From NCBI RefSeq assembly GCF_025148285.1, contig NZ_CP102268.1, positions 1,910,001 through 1,974,000 of the forward strand: a stretch of DNA of 64,000 nt, written 5' to 3'. Shown here piece by piece: positions 1-8,821 of this stretch. The notes beneath the pieces are model-generated. The model had not been told where the DNA came from. It searched no databases and saw only the letters and a program-made list of their open reading frames with translations. Each line of letters begins with the position of its first letter. Position 1 is the stretch's first letter. The stretch is from Marvinbryantia formatexigens DSM 14469. GTDB taxonomy: Bacteria > Bacillota > Clostridia > Lachnospirales > Lachnospiraceae. Made by a program: the position numbers and the translations under genes.

Positions 1-749
1 ACAATCAGGATAACTACCGCAAAGATTACCGTAGACAATGCCCAGAGCGCCGTCTTAATGGTGGTCTGCGACCCTTTTGTTGCGTTCACCACATAGGTGC
101 TGATTGTATCGAAGGTAGCCGGCTTTGTGTAGGTTGCAACAAAATAATCATCCAGAGAAAGCGTAACTGCCAGCGCAAAACCGGATACGATTCCCGGCAG
201 AATCTGTGGAATGACTACCTTCCAGAGTGCTTTCGCCGGAGTTGCCCCCAAATCCAGCGCCGCCTCATAAATGCTGGAATCCATCTGCTTCAGCTTCGGG
301 ACGACCGATAAAAATACGAAGGGCGCACACAATGTCACATGACCTGCAAGCAGCGGAATAAAGGTGTCCTTACTCACACCCAGAACCACAACCAGCAGAA
401 TGCAGATGGAAAAACCTGTCACCACATCCGCATTGACAACCGGTATCTCATTTACCGTGGAGATTACGGACGATGCCCTTTTCCCGCTGTAAAAAGAACC
501 GATTGCACCCATCGTTCCCAGAAGCGTTGCGATTGCCGCCGCAGAAAATGCCAGCGCTATCGTCCCCAGAATCATATCCCGCAGCTCCGGTGTCGTAAAT
601 AATGTCACATAATTTTTCAGAGAAAATCCCCGTATCACACCAATTTGTGTGGCATCCGTAAAGCTGTACACTGCCAGAACAAGAATCGGCAGATACAAAA
701 ATATCAGAACAAATGCAATTACTGCAGCTTTCCATGCCTTTTTCATCAT
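1..749 (-). CDS. potC: Spermidine/putrescine ABC transporter permease PotC (3' end outside window)
   Basis: Second inner-membrane permease subunit of the polyamine importer. The translation starts MMKKAWKAAVIAFVLIF, has a hydrophobic first segment and typical PotC features: the EAALDLGA loop (EAA motif that contacts the ATPase) around residue 190 and the SLDDYFVA segment shortly after. About 249 codons are visible, and the family is normally 255-270 residues, so only the last few residues lie beyond position 1. The first ATG overlaps the potB stop (ATGATGA), which implies translational coupling, and a G-rich ribosome site lies 9 bases upstream. The substrate-binding protein PotD is expected next, outside the window. 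Identity is well supported by family resemblance and operon order; the exact substrate (spermidine or putrescine) is not determined by sequence. Confidence 0.93.
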   Translation of the reverse strand, partial: MMKKAWKAAVIAFVLIFLYLPILVLAVYSFTDATQIGVIRGFSLKNYVTLFTTPELRDMILGTIALAFSAAAIATLLGTMGAIGSFYSGKRASSVISTVNEIPVVNADVVTGFSICILLVVVLGVSKDTFIPLLAGHVTLCAPFVFLSVVPKLKQMDSSIYEAALDLGATPAKALWKVVIPQILPGIVSGFALAVTLSLDDYFVATYTKPATFDTISTYVVNATKGSQTTIKTALWALSTVIFAVVILI

Positions 750-1543
750 AACAGTGCACCCCCTCTCGGATTCTGCTCTTCCTCCATACCTCTGGTCAGC
801 AGCGTAAACAGACAGATAATCGCAAGAAGAATCAGGGCAATCATCGACCCGCCATTCCAGTTATATGCCGCAAAGTAGCTTCCAATGAGACTTCCCATAA
901 TGTATGTGCTGTTATACAACATATCCAGTACCACATAATTTGTCATCGCCGGCAAAAATACCATTGCAATGCCACTTACGATACCCGGCACGGACAGCGG
1001 CAATGTCACTTTTAAAAATGCTTCCCGCTCATTTGCCCCCAAATCGCGCGCCGCCTCCAGAAGCGATTCGTCAAGCTTTACAATCGTGTTGTATATCGGA
1101 AGAATCATAAACGGAAGGAAATCGTAGGTCATACCGATTACCGCGTTAAAGAACGGGTAAAACGCCAGATTATGCTCAATTAACGTCAGAATTTCCTTCA
1201 GCGCCGTAATGCGCAGTGAAAAATTAATCCACATCGGCATAATAAAAATCATTACTATCACCGACTTTGCTTTCAGCTTGCTTTTTGCAAGAATATACGC
1301 CGTCGGGTATGCAAGCAGCAGACAGACCGCCGTCGTCGTGATGGACACAGCAAAGCTGTAGACAAGCGTTCCCAGCGTGTTCGGGTTTGTGAAAAAGCCT
1401 GTCAGATTTGACATGGTAAACTGTCCCTGTCCATTTGTAAACGCATAGTAAATCAGCACCAGCAGCGGTGCGACAACAAAAAGCGCCAGAAAAAGCGCGT
1501 AGGGAATTCCCAGACTTTTTCTGGAAAATGTAATTCTGCCCAT
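746..1543 (-). CDS. potB: Spermidine/putrescine ABC transporter permease PotB
   Basis: First membrane permease of the polyamine importer, 265 residues, six predicted transmembrane segments. The EAA loop reads EAARDLGANEREAF near residue 190, where the permease docks on PotA. The start MGRITFSRKS is chosen because an AGGAGGG ribosome site lies 7 bases upstream; a longer reading frame upstream overlaps potA and lacks such a site. The gene begins 11 bases after the potA stop and its stop overlaps the potC start, so potA, potB and potC form one transcript. Length and order match the standard PotABCD system. Confidence 0.94.
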   Translation of the reverse strand: MGRITFSRKSLGIPYALFLALFVVAPLLVLIYYAFTNGQGQFTMSNLTGFFTNPNTLGTLVYSFAVSITTTAVCLLLAYPTAYILAKSKLKAKSVIVMIFIMPMWINFSLRITALKEILTLIEHNLAFYPFFNAVIGMTYDFLPFMILPIYNTIVKLDESLLEAARDLGANEREAFLKVTLPLSVPGIVSGIAMVFLPAMTNYVVLDMLYNSTYIMGSLIGSYFAAYNWNGGSMIALILLAIICLFTLLTRGMEEEQNPRGGALL

Positions 1544-1554
1544 CGCTTTCCCTC

Positions 1555-2994
1555 CTATCTCTTCACCGAAAAGGTCATTTTCTCTACCGGCATTATCAAT
1601 CCTACCTGGTCGTCCATATTCCACAGGTATTCATCATTAACCACAAAATCCTGTCCCATGTCCGTATGTATGACATAGCTGTAGTGGTCGCCCTTATAAA
1701 TCAGATTGCTGATATAGCCCTGCACCAGTCCTTCTTCCTGCTGGTCCGTCATCCTGATATCATTCGGTCCGATTGCCGCCATCACGCGGATTTTACGCGG
1801 ATCTATCTCTTCCCCGGAGGCATCCAGCAGCGTTCCGTCTTCTGCGCGCCTGCTTCCTTTAATAATTTTCGTCAGACTGGTATCCAGGATTGTTCCGTTG
1901 TATTCCAACCTGTGGCTCTTATTAATATCCACCACAAAAATATTTGTGTGATCTTCTGCAATCATAATATGAATGTTATCCGGGTCTACCCGCATCCCGA
2001 CCTTATCGCCCGGCTTCGCCGATTTTACCGACTGGATTACCATCTCATTTTTGCCGGAAGCCACCGTAATCTCATAATGCATGCCCTTAAATATCACCGA
2101 CGTCACCTCGCCCTGGATAATTCCCTCCGCGGGCGCGGTCAGAATCACATCCTCCGGACGCACGACCGCCGTGATGTGCGTTCCTTCCTCCACATCATCC
2201 ACGCAGTCAAACTCGCCGCCGCAGAAACGCGCCCGCAGATGTCCGGTCATAATGCCGTTGAAAATGTTGCTGTCCCCGATAAAATCCGCCACAAAAGCAT
2301 TCTTCGGCTCGTTATAAATATCCTCCGGCGTACCAATCTGCTGCGTCTTTCCCTCCGACATTACCACGATCTTATCCGACATGGTAAGCGCCTCTTCCTG
2401 GTCATGTGTCACATAAATAAATGTGATGCCAAGCTCCTTGTGCATTGCCTTCAATTCAAGCTGCATTTCCTTGCGCATTTTCAAATCCAGTGCGCCCAGC
2501 GGCTCATCCAGAAGCAATATTTCCGGTTCATTTACCACTGCGCGCGCGATTGCAACACGCTGCTGCTGTCCGCCGGAAAGCGTGGATACGCTGCGGTTCT
2601 CAAAACCCTCCAGATCCACAAGCTCCAGAACCTTCTTCACTTTCTTTTCAATAACACCTTTCGGCATCTTTTTTTGCTTCAGTCCAAAAGCAATATTGTC
2701 AAAAATATTCATATGCGGGAACAGGGCATAGCGCTGAAATACCGTATTTATCGGGCGTTTATGCGGCGGCAAATCCGTGATTGGTTTTCCGTTCAGCAGA
2801 ATTTCCCCCTCCGATGGAATATCGAAGCCCGCAATCATGCGCAGCGTCGTCGTCTTGCCGCACCCCGACGGCCCCAGAAAGGTCACAAATTCTCCGCGCT
2901 TCACCTCCAGATTAAAATCCTCCACCGCGTGAAACCCGTCCTCAAATGTTTTTGTAATATGTTTTAATTCGATGATATTCTCTTTCTGCTCCAT
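1555..2994 (-). CDS. potA: Spermidine/putrescine ABC transporter ATPase PotA with extended C-terminus
   Basis: Cytoplasmic ATPase that powers polyamine import. The Walker A motif GPSGCGKTT is near residues 41-49, the signature LSGGQQQR near 139, Walker B LLLDEP near 160 and the switch histidine in THD near 194. A TOBE-type domain follows at about residues 275-345. The protein has 479 residues against roughly 350-380 for most PotA; the extra stretch (about 350-479) includes SNLIYKGDHYSYV, which resembles SVIFKGMHYEITV of the first TOBE unit, so the tail looks like a second, diverged TOBE unit. TOBE domains in this family bind small molecules, so a regulatory role is possible but inferred. A GAGGGAG ribosome site precedes the ATG. 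Confidence 0.93.
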   Translation of the reverse strand: MEQKENIIELKHITKTFEDGFHAVEDFNLEVKRGEFVTFLGPSGCGKTTTLRMIAGFDIPSEGEILLNGKPITDLPPHKRPINTVFQRYALFPHMNIFDNIAFGLKQKKMPKGVIEKKVKKVLELVDLEGFENRSVSTLSGGQQQRVAIARAVVNEPEILLLDEPLGALDLKMRKEMQLELKAMHKELGITFIYVTHDQEEALTMSDKIVVMSEGKTQQIGTPEDIYNEPKNAFVADFIGDSNIFNGIMTGHLRARFCGGEFDCVDDVEEGTHITAVVRPEDVILTAPAEGIIQGEVTSVIFKGMHYEITVASGKNEMVIQSVKSAKPGDKVGMRVDPDNIHIMIAEDHTNIFVVDINKSHRLEYNGTILDTSLTKIIKGSRRAEDGTLLDASGEEIDPRKIRVMAAIGPNDIRMTDQQEEGLVQGYISNLIYKGDHYSYVIHTDMGQDFVVNDEYLWNMDDQVGLIMPVEKMTFSVKR

Positions 2995-3123
2995 AATAAC
3001 TCCCTCTTAATTTCTGCATATTTTTTCGCTTTCCCATGTGCCCACTGTCCCGCACCGTAAAAGCTCTGCTTTGCCGAGGCACATCCGCCCGATCCGCAAA
3101 TCCGGTTCAGACACCTGCCCGAA

Positions 3124-3167
3124 CCGTAAAAATTTCGTGTCCGGTCCGTAAAAATTTCATGTCCGGT
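3124..3167. repeat. 22-bp tandem repeat between the XRE-cupin gene and potA
   Basis: Two 22-bp units beginning CCGTAAAAATTTC are joined head to tail (3124-3145 and 3146-3167) and differ at one base; a decayed third unit follows to about 3189. Similar CCGTAAAA and CCGCAAA fragments lie at 3054 and 3095. The unit length is not a multiple of three and no convincing gene covers it. It occupies most of the 237-base gap between the regulator and potA. Its role is unknown. Confidence 0.75.
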
Positions 3168-3231
3168 CCGCAACAATTCCTGTACAGACAGCAGTTCCGT
3201 ACATCACATTTTGCACCGTTGCCGAAAAGTT

Positions 3232-3789
3232 TTAAAATGTCGGCGGCGTGCTCACCCAGATGAATTTCGCCGGACGGTTGCCCGGATTTTCTATGTGATG
3301 CTTCCGTTTGGCAGGATAATAGAAGCTTTCCCCGGACTTCACATGATAAACCTGGTCCCCCAGATAAACATTCAGTTTCCCGGAAATCACATATCCAAAT
3401 TCCTCTCCGTCGTGCGGCTTGTCCTCATCCAGGCTCTGATGGGGCTGCATCACCACCAGCAACGGCTCCATCTGATACTTCTGCGCTGTCGGCACAATCC
3501 ACTGAATACTGTTTCCTCCCTCATCCACCTTTTCAAAGAAGCCTTCCTCCGTGAACACAATCTGTTCTTCCACCGCTTCTTTAAAAAAGTCCGAAGCCGT
3601 CGTTCCCAGACATTCAATCAGATCCAGCAGCGTCACGACCGACGGTGATACCTGCCCGCGCTCAAGCTGCGAAATAAATCCTTTTGTCAGCTCTGCCCGG
3701 TCCGCCAGCTCCTGCTGCGTCAGTCCTTTCCGGTTACGCAGGTCTCTTATTCTTTTTCCAATCTGAGCATTCACATAATCCTGCTCCAT
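3232..3789 (-). CDS. XRE-family regulator with C-terminal cupin domain, first gene of the pot operon
   Basis: Cytoplasmic DNA-binding regulator of 185 residues. An N-terminal helix-turn-helix (about residues 11-65; GLTQQELADRAELTKGFISQ is the core) is followed by a small cupin barrel (about 110-180; HDGEEFGYVISGKL and the HHIENPG strand). This layout is shared with PuuR-type polyamine regulators and with regulators that sit in front of potABCD in Firmicutes, in which the cupin is thought to sense a ligand. It is 237 bases upstream of potA on the same strand, so control of polyamine uptake and of itself is the natural inference. A strong promoter lies upstream at 3930-3957. Confidence 0.9.
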   Translation of the reverse strand: MEQDYVNAQIGKRIRDLRNRKGLTQQELADRAELTKGFISQLERGQVSPSVVTLLDLIECLGTTASDFFKEAVEEQIVFTEEGFFEKVDEGGNSIQWIVPTAQKYQMEPLLVVMQPHQSLDEDKPHDGEEFGYVISGKLNVYLGDQVYHVKSGESFYYPAKRKHHIENPGNRPAKFIWVSTPPTF

Positions 3790-3885
3790 TTTTCCGCTCT
3801 CCTTTTTCGCTTTTCCATCCGAATCATTTTCTGTTTTAATATGTTTCTTATGCCGATGTTTTCCCGGTCCGGTGTTTTTCTGATT

Positions 3886-3914
3886 CTAAACTAAAAATCA
3901 TTTTTTACTAAACT
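3886..3914 (-). promoter_or_regulatory. Candidate operator of the XRE-cupin regulator
   Basis: Two CTAAACT copies start 22 bp apart (3886 and 3908), about two helical turns, and enclose the near-perfect palindrome AAAAATCATTTTT (3894-3906). The element lies just downstream of the predicted transcription start of the XRE-pot operon, where an autoregulatory repressor would act. The sequence pattern is visible; the function is inferred. Confidence 0.45.
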
Positions 3915-3929
3915 TACGCTCTGAATCCG

Positions 3930-3957
3930 ATTATACTATTAATAAACTTTTCGTCAA
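3930..3957 (-). promoter_or_regulatory. Promoter of the XRE-potABC operon
   Basis: Read on the minus strand: -35 TTGACG (3957-3952), 16-base spacer, -10 TATAAT (3935-3930), a close match to the vegetative sigma-A consensus. Transcription would start near 3923 and leave a leader of about 130 bases before the XRE-cupin gene. Confidence 0.7.
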
Positions 3958-4002
3958 CTATTATTATCATTTCATTATGTATTTTTTTCCGTACAATAAT
4001 GC

Positions 4003-4022
4003 AAAAAGGGCGTCTCCGCCCT
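4003..4022 (-). terminator. Rho-independent terminator after the first YibE/F gene
   Basis: On the minus strand the hairpin AGGGCG-GAGA-CGCCCT (4022-4007) is followed by a run of five T, 40 bases after the YibE/F stop codon. It closes the metallophosphatase-YibE/F transcript before the pot promoter. Confidence 0.7.
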
Positions 4023-4062
4023 CTCTGCAATCTATATTTATTTTTGCTTCACTTTCTGTTCG

Positions 4063-5175
4063 TCACATATGTCTGACCAGCAGCCATGCGCTTATAAACG
4101 CCACGAACGGTACCGTCAGAATGACGCCCAGCGTGGCGGCAATCCCCTGGATAATTTCAATACCGATATCGTACATATTAAGTACCTGGTAATAGTTATA
4201 ATTATAACAGTAAATATAAATCAGGGTGTTCAGTGAGCCGCCCGTGAAAGCCAGAATCAGCGTATTGGACATCGTCCCCATCATATCTCTGCCCACATGG
4301 ATCCCGGAGAGGAACAGTTCCCGCCTCCCCAGTGCCGGATTTTTCTCATGAATCTCGTTAATCGTAGACGCCACCGACATGGCTACGTCCATAACCGCTC
4401 CCAGTGCAGAAATCAGAATTCCGGCAAACATCAGCTCTCCGACACGGACATCCGTCATCATTCCAATATAATCCAGATTTTCAACGTCAGATACATTCCA
4501 TCCCGAAATATGACTTATTTTCCCGAAAATCCAGGCAAATGCGGCTGACACCGCCACGCCTCCCACGGTTCCCAGAATGGCACAGACTGTTTTTGTGGTC
4601 ATGCCATCAATCAAGTACATAACCACAACGGTGGTAAGAATCACCACCAGCGCCGCACAGACAATCGGCGACCATCCCCGGTACACCAGCGGAAGGAACA
4701 GAAACACAATGCATACAAACGTAAATATCAGCCCAAGAGCGGACCGGAATCCCTTCCGTCCGCCCAGAAGCCATAGCACAATGAGGAAAAAAAAGACAAT
4801 TCCATAAAGAATATTTCCCCTGTCATAATTGTAAACGCTGGCACTTATATGATTCCCGCTTTCGCTGAGTATCGCAATTACCTTCAGACCCACGGTACAG
4901 TCCGCCCCATAAAGATAGCTTGCCGTACTGGAGGCTTCAAGAACCTCCCCTTTGTGTATCCCGGAACGGATTCTCAGCTTCACAATCTGCTGTCCCACCC
5001 GGCTGCCGCTCTCCGTAAGGTTATCCCGGACGATTTCCGTCACCTGTGCTTTCACGAAAGACCGCCCTTCATTATCCATCAGCTCTGTCCGCTCTATCTG
5101 ATTCAGCTGGTACAGGAGCACAGCAAACAGCAGGATAAAAATACTGACAATCAGTTGTCTTGTATACCGTTTCAC
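4063..5175 (-). CDS. YibE/F family membrane protein, downstream of a secreted metallophosphatase
   Basis: Polytopic membrane protein of 370 residues. An N-terminal membrane anchor (about 9-26) leads to an extracytoplasmic stretch of about 100 residues, then seven or so membrane helices. Conserved family motifs are visible: GAVMDVAMS, a LSGIHVGRDMMGTMSNTLIL segment and FTGGS. The molecular role of YibE/F is unknown. The start is GTG, with AGGAGG about 10 bases upstream; the gene begins 14 bases after the phosphatase stop, so the two are co-transcribed. A paralogue lies at 11446-12678, again behind a secreted phosphatase. The repeated pairing suggests a function in phosphate handling, which is inference. 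Confidence 0.88.
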   Translation of the reverse strand: MKRYTRQLIVSIFILLFAVLLYQLNQIERTELMDNEGRSFVKAQVTEIVRDNLTESGSRVGQQIVKLRIRSGIHKGEVLEASSTASYLYGADCTVGLKVIAILSESGNHISASVYNYDRGNILYGIVFFFLIVLWLLGGRKGFRSALGLIFTFVCIVFLFLPLVYRGWSPIVCAALVVILTTVVVMYLIDGMTTKTVCAILGTVGGVAVSAAFAWIFGKISHISGWNVSDVENLDYIGMMTDVRVGELMFAGILISALGAVMDVAMSVASTINEIHEKNPALGRRELFLSGIHVGRDMMGTMSNTLILAFTGGSLNTLIYIYCYNYNYYQVLNMYDIGIEIIQGIAATLGVILTVPFVAFISAWLLVRHM

Positions 5176-5189
5176 AGGAAGCTTCCTCC

Positions 5190-6782
5190 TCAGACGCCCT
5201 TCGTAATCGTAAAGGTGCTGTCGATTGCTTCATTTGTATCGGAACGGTAAGTCGTAATCGTAAAGCTTGTATCATCAATGCTCACAATCGAATATGTCGG
5301 CACATCTTCCTGCCATCTTGCCGCGATATAGCTCTGCATACGCGGAACAAGGTCATAATACTTACTTCCGGATGCGCTGTTAGCAGTCATATACAGAATG
5401 CCTTCCGGATTCGTAACCGTTTCTTCATCCTTCGTCTCTTCCAGAACGGCTTCACTGTCCATGATGTCGTTCAGATAATTGAGATATGCCTGTTCAGCAG
5501 GGTCTTCCGTATCTTCCCCGATATTTCCCGGTGCAACAGTAATCGGCTCCGGTGTTTCTCCCATATCCAGGTCTTTTTCCAGCTGCTCATCAAATTCATC
5601 ATCTGTATAAGTGATATCTTTTACTCCGTCTCCGGACAGAAGATAGGAACGGGAATACGCATGGTCATGTCCTGTCAGCACCACATCAATATCATATTCC
5701 TCAAAAAACGGAATCAGTGCATAGCGCAGATTTACAATTTCCGGTTCGTTAGAGTGCTCGGCAGAACCGTAGATATCCTGGTGCAGTGTAACAATTCTCC
5801 ATGTACATTCCGGATTTGCCTCTACTGCCTCCTGGATAAGCAGCTCATGCTCCGCCACATTGGTATCCTGGGTATTTAACATAATAAACAGTGCATTCCC
5901 GTATGTAAACCAGTAGTCGCCTCCCACAATGCCATTGGAGCCTTTTTCACTCAGATTCGGAATATTAAAATGATACTGGTAGTTCGGGTTATCCGCATCG
6001 TGATTACCTACTGTCGTCGCTACCGGAAGAGAATCCATTGCCTCCGGACTCAGATAGCCTGCATACTCCATTTCACTGACAGTATAGTTTTCCACTTTTG
6101 ATGCATTCGTCTGGATCTGGTCTCCGGCAGACAGTACAAAGCTGACCTTTCCTTCCGAAACCGCCAGCGCCTGGTTCAGCGTATTTGCCCAGTTGAAGCT
6201 GTCGCTCTGAACGGATTCGTACTGCGCCTGCTTAAAGCTGTCCTTCTGGATATCCTCCGGTTCTTTTGCTTTTTCCTCATTGGAAGAACCAATCTGCGGG
6301 TCACCTACAAACACAAAGGAAAACGCATCGCCATTTCCGGTCGTAAAGGATTCTGTCTCCTTTCCTTCCGCCTGATAATAATATGTGGTATCTGCCGCAA
6401 GCCCCTGCAGTGTTACCTTATTGCTGTTGTAGCCTTCCTGCGCCGCAGACTGTACCACCTCTGCCTCAATCTTATCACTCAGATCCTCTGTTGTCCCGTA
6501 AACAAAGGACGGCACCCCATCTTCTGTTCTGGAATACCACGCAAAATTCATTTCTGTCTCATCAGAACCCGGTGACATGGAAAGCTGCGTCCAGTCCTGG
6601 CTCAGTGTCTCCCAGACACCTTTCCATTCATCATACGCGCCATCCGCCGCTGCTGCCGTATCCTCCGCCTTTGTGCTTCCGTCCGGAGCCACTTCTGCAG
6701 ATGTCGGTACTCCCGCCAGACATACCATTGCCGCCGACATTGCCACAGCCATTGTTCTGTTAAAATTTTTCCGCTTTTTCAT
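5190..6782 (-). CDS. Secreted purple-acid-phosphatase-like metallophosphoesterase
   Basis: Exported phosphatase of 530 residues. A signal peptide (about 1-32, ending VPTSA) is followed by a fibronectin-like domain typical of purple acid phosphatases (about 55-150, with TTYYYQAEG) and a calcineurin-type catalytic domain. The metal-binding motifs occur in order: GDPQ, SAGDQ, GNHDADN and a C-terminal GHDHAYSRS. It should release phosphate from extracellular esters. The start MKKRKNFNRT is selected by the GGAGGGAAAGTA site; the upstream extension has none. The YibE/F gene follows after 14 bases, and a PhoP-box-like array lies at 6889-6916, so induction by phosphate limitation is likely. The exact substrate is unknown. 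Confidence 0.9.
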   Translation of the reverse strand: MKKRKNFNRTMAVAMSAAMVCLAGVPTSAEVAPDGSTKAEDTAAAADGAYDEWKGVWETLSQDWTQLSMSPGSDETEMNFAWYSRTEDGVPSFVYGTTEDLSDKIEAEVVQSAAQEGYNSNKVTLQGLAADTTYYYQAEGKETESFTTGNGDAFSFVFVGDPQIGSSNEEKAKEPEDIQKDSFKQAQYESVQSDSFNWANTLNQALAVSEGKVSFVLSAGDQIQTNASKVENYTVSEMEYAGYLSPEAMDSLPVATTVGNHDADNPNYQYHFNIPNLSEKGSNGIVGGDYWFTYGNALFIMLNTQDTNVAEHELLIQEAVEANPECTWRIVTLHQDIYGSAEHSNEPEIVNLRYALIPFFEEYDIDVVLTGHDHAYSRSYLLSGDGVKDITYTDDEFDEQLEKDLDMGETPEPITVAPGNIGEDTEDPAEQAYLNYLNDIMDSEAVLEETKDEETVTNPEGILYMTANSASGSKYYDLVPRMQSYIAARWQEDVPTYSIVSIDDTSFTITTYRSDTNEAIDSTFTITKGV

Positions 6783-6873
6783 TACTTTCCCTCCAAAATT
6801 CAATTTTCCCCGGCACCCTGTATTCAAATTGCGCCGCATTCCGGCACCGGATTATTCCGTACCGGACACGGTT

Positions 6874-6916
6874 ACTATACAGCAGCCCCGTAAATGCCTC
6901 TTGAAGAATATGTAAA
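6874..6916 (-). promoter_or_regulatory. Candidate PhoP box and promoter of the metallophosphatase-YibE/F operon
   Basis: On the minus strand TTTACA (6916-6911), TTCAAG (6905-6900) and TTTACG (6894-6889) recur with exact 11-bp periodicity, then 9 bases, then the -10-like TATAGT (6879-6874). Direct TT(A/T/C)ACA repeats every 11 bp are the known PhoP-binding layout in Gram-positive bacteria. The middle half-site is weak. The same geometry occurs before phoA at 14315-14357, which argues against chance. Confidence 0.6.
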
Positions 6917-6942
6917 ATTAAAGAAAAAAACCGGAAAACTTT

Positions 6943-8490
6943 TTACTGCCTTACACACAAAACCGTTTCTCCCGCATAGTCACTCAGCCCCTGCAGAGAC
7001 AGCCCCGCCGCCTGGCAATACGACAGATACTGTATCAGCGCCCGGCTGATTTCCTCACCGGGAACAATCAGCGGAATACCAGGCGGATATAAATAAATAT
7101 ACTCCGCACTGATTCTGCCCACACTGTCCGCCAATGGCATACGTTCCTGCCCGCAGGCATCTGCTTCCGCAATCGTCATTATCTGACGGCAGCGCGGGAC
7201 CGCCGTCTTTTCCCCACAGGCATTTGCTGCATTTTCTTCGAAAACCTCACTTCCATCCAGCTCACGCAGCGCCGCCGCCAGCCGGTCAAATCCCTCCTGT
7301 GTATCGGCAAGTGAGGTCAGCGCAATAGCATAGCCGCCCGCTTCCATTTCCAGTTCCAGATGAAAGCGTTCCCTGAGCTGTCCGCTTAACCATTTTCCGC
7401 TTTTTCCCTCCGCCCAGAGCACCAGCTTGGATGGGTCCTGCACTGGAAATCTGTTTTTTTCTGATAAACTGCCGCCATTTTTTTCAGATTTCTTCCCATC
7501 AGTCTCTGAAAACGCCGCAGAAGCACGTTTTCCGGGCGCTCTGTATAAATGAATATGCCTAAGCTGCTCCGTTTCCAATGCAAACTTTTCCAGTCTGCGG
7601 GCATAATCCGCAAACAAGGTATCCGCTTCCTTTTCAAGCAGACTGATACATGCATCCATGCTTGCCATAAGAACATAGGAAGGGCTGCTCGTCTGGTATA
7701 TGCCAAGGTATTTTTTCACCCGCCCGCTTTCCACCAGCGCTCCATTTCTGTGCAGCAATGCGGTCTGTGTCATGGACGGAAGCGTCTTATGCAGACTGTG
7801 TATTACAATGTCTGCCCCCAGTTTAACCGAATTTTCCGGAAAATACGGATGGAAGCCAAAATGCGCGCCGTGCGCCTCGTCAACAATCAGCGGGATACCA
7901 AAAGAATGTGTGACCTCTGCAATACGCTGCACATCCGATACAATTCCTTCATACGTCGGTGAGGTAATAAATACCGCCTGGATGTCCCTGTCCTGCTCCA
8001 GCGCCCGGCACACATCCTCCGGACAGATGCTGCCACCGGACACCGGAGAGCGTCTCCCCGGCTTTCTGTCCGCCATGCCGATTGCGGACTCCGGAAATTC
8101 CCGTTCTGCCTCTCCGGCATCATGCGGATAAAGATAAAGCGTGCGCAACCCGCGAAGCTCCGCCGCATGATATGCCGCTTTATGACAGTTCCGCGCCATC
8201 AATATGGTCCCGCCATAAGTCGTGCAGGCGGAAATTGCCGCAAGAATCCCCGCTGTGCTGCCATTCACCAGATAAAAGGTCTCCCCGCTGCCATACAGCC
8301 TCGCCACCCGCTGCTGCGCTTCTTTCAGAATCCCCTCCGCGTGATGCAGATTATCAAAACCTTCTATCTCCGTAATATCAATGTCCAGTATCTCCTCCGG
8401 CATCCCAAGCCTGCGCTTATGCCCCGGCATGTGAAAGGGATACGCATCGGAACTCCCATATTCTTTTAATTTTTCATAAAGTCTTTCCAT
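6943..8490 (-). CDS. Orn/Lys/Arg decarboxylase family protein (PLP-dependent)
   Basis: Cytoplasmic fold-type I PLP enzyme of the Firmicutes Orn/Lys/Arg decarboxylase group, about 515 residues, shorter than the 700-residue enterobacterial enzymes. Recognisable are FHMPGHKRR near the N-terminus, the VNGSTAGIL cofactor-phosphate segment, DEAHGAHFG with the PLP-ring aspartate and histidine, and SLHKTLPSMTQ with the Schiff-base lysine. It would make a diamine or agmatine, so it links to the polyamine importer 4 kb away. An ATG at 8490 has GGAGG 11 bases upstream; an in-frame GTG at 8544 (533 residues) with a weaker site is the alternative. A Lys/Ser-rich insert (around codons 330-350) is unusual. 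Which amino acid it uses cannot be told here. Confidence 0.87.
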   Translation of the reverse strand: MERLYEKLKEYGSSDAYPFHMPGHKRRLGMPEEILDIDITEIEGFDNLHHAEGILKEAQQRVARLYGSGETFYLVNGSTAGILAAISACTTYGGTILMARNCHKAAYHAAELRGLRTLYLYPHDAGEAEREFPESAIGMADRKPGRRSPVSGGSICPEDVCRALEQDRDIQAVFITSPTYEGIVSDVQRIAEVTHSFGIPLIVDEAHGAHFGFHPYFPENSVKLGADIVIHSLHKTLPSMTQTALLHRNGALVESGRVKKYLGIYQTSSPSYVLMASMDACISLLEKEADTLFADYARRLEKFALETEQLRHIHLYRAPGKRASAAFSETDGKKSEKNGGSLSEKNRFPVQDPSKLVLWAEGKSGKWLSGQLRERFHLELEMEAGGYAIALTSLADTQEGFDRLAAALRELDGSEVFEENAANACGEKTAVPRCRQIMTIAEADACGQERMPLADSVGRISAEYIYLYPPGIPLIVPGEEISRALIQYLSYCQAAGLSLQGLSDYAGETVLCVRQ

Positions 8491-8586
8491 TTTTTCATAC
8501 TCCTCCGGCGTCACACCGGTCCCCTTCAGAATCGTCTCCAGCACAGGCTGTCATTTCCTTCTCTGAGAAGCTTGAAATGTTCCACC

Positions 8587-8615
8587 ATCATACCATGTTA
8601 TTTCTATTTTGTCAA
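8587..8615 (-). promoter_or_regulatory. Promoter of the decarboxylase gene
   Basis: Minus strand: -35 TTGACA (8615-8610), 17-base spacer, -10 TATGAT (8592-8587), nearly consensus. It lies 43 bases upstream of the GTG and about 97 bases upstream of the ATG candidate start. The rest of the 8545-8821 gap is AT-rich with no further feature that I can support. Confidence 0.75.
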
Positions 8616-8821
8616 TATTTTATTTATATCTTTTAAAAACATTTCATATTGTATATAGCTTTTATGAATTATACCAGACGAAGCCATCCGTCAACATCAC
8701 TCTTGCCGTGAAACTGCAACTATGCTAAACTGTCCGTGGACGGGAAAATAATGTAACATTGCCGCCAGATCCTGGCACCCGTCTGCAAATTACGGCAAAT
8801 ATTAAGAGGAGAGACTTTATT

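Noticed and set aside
1666-2967. 433-residue reading frame on the plus strand
   Set aside because: Antisense to potA, rich in His/Arg/Leu, with no family motif. An artefact of codon use on the opposite strand.
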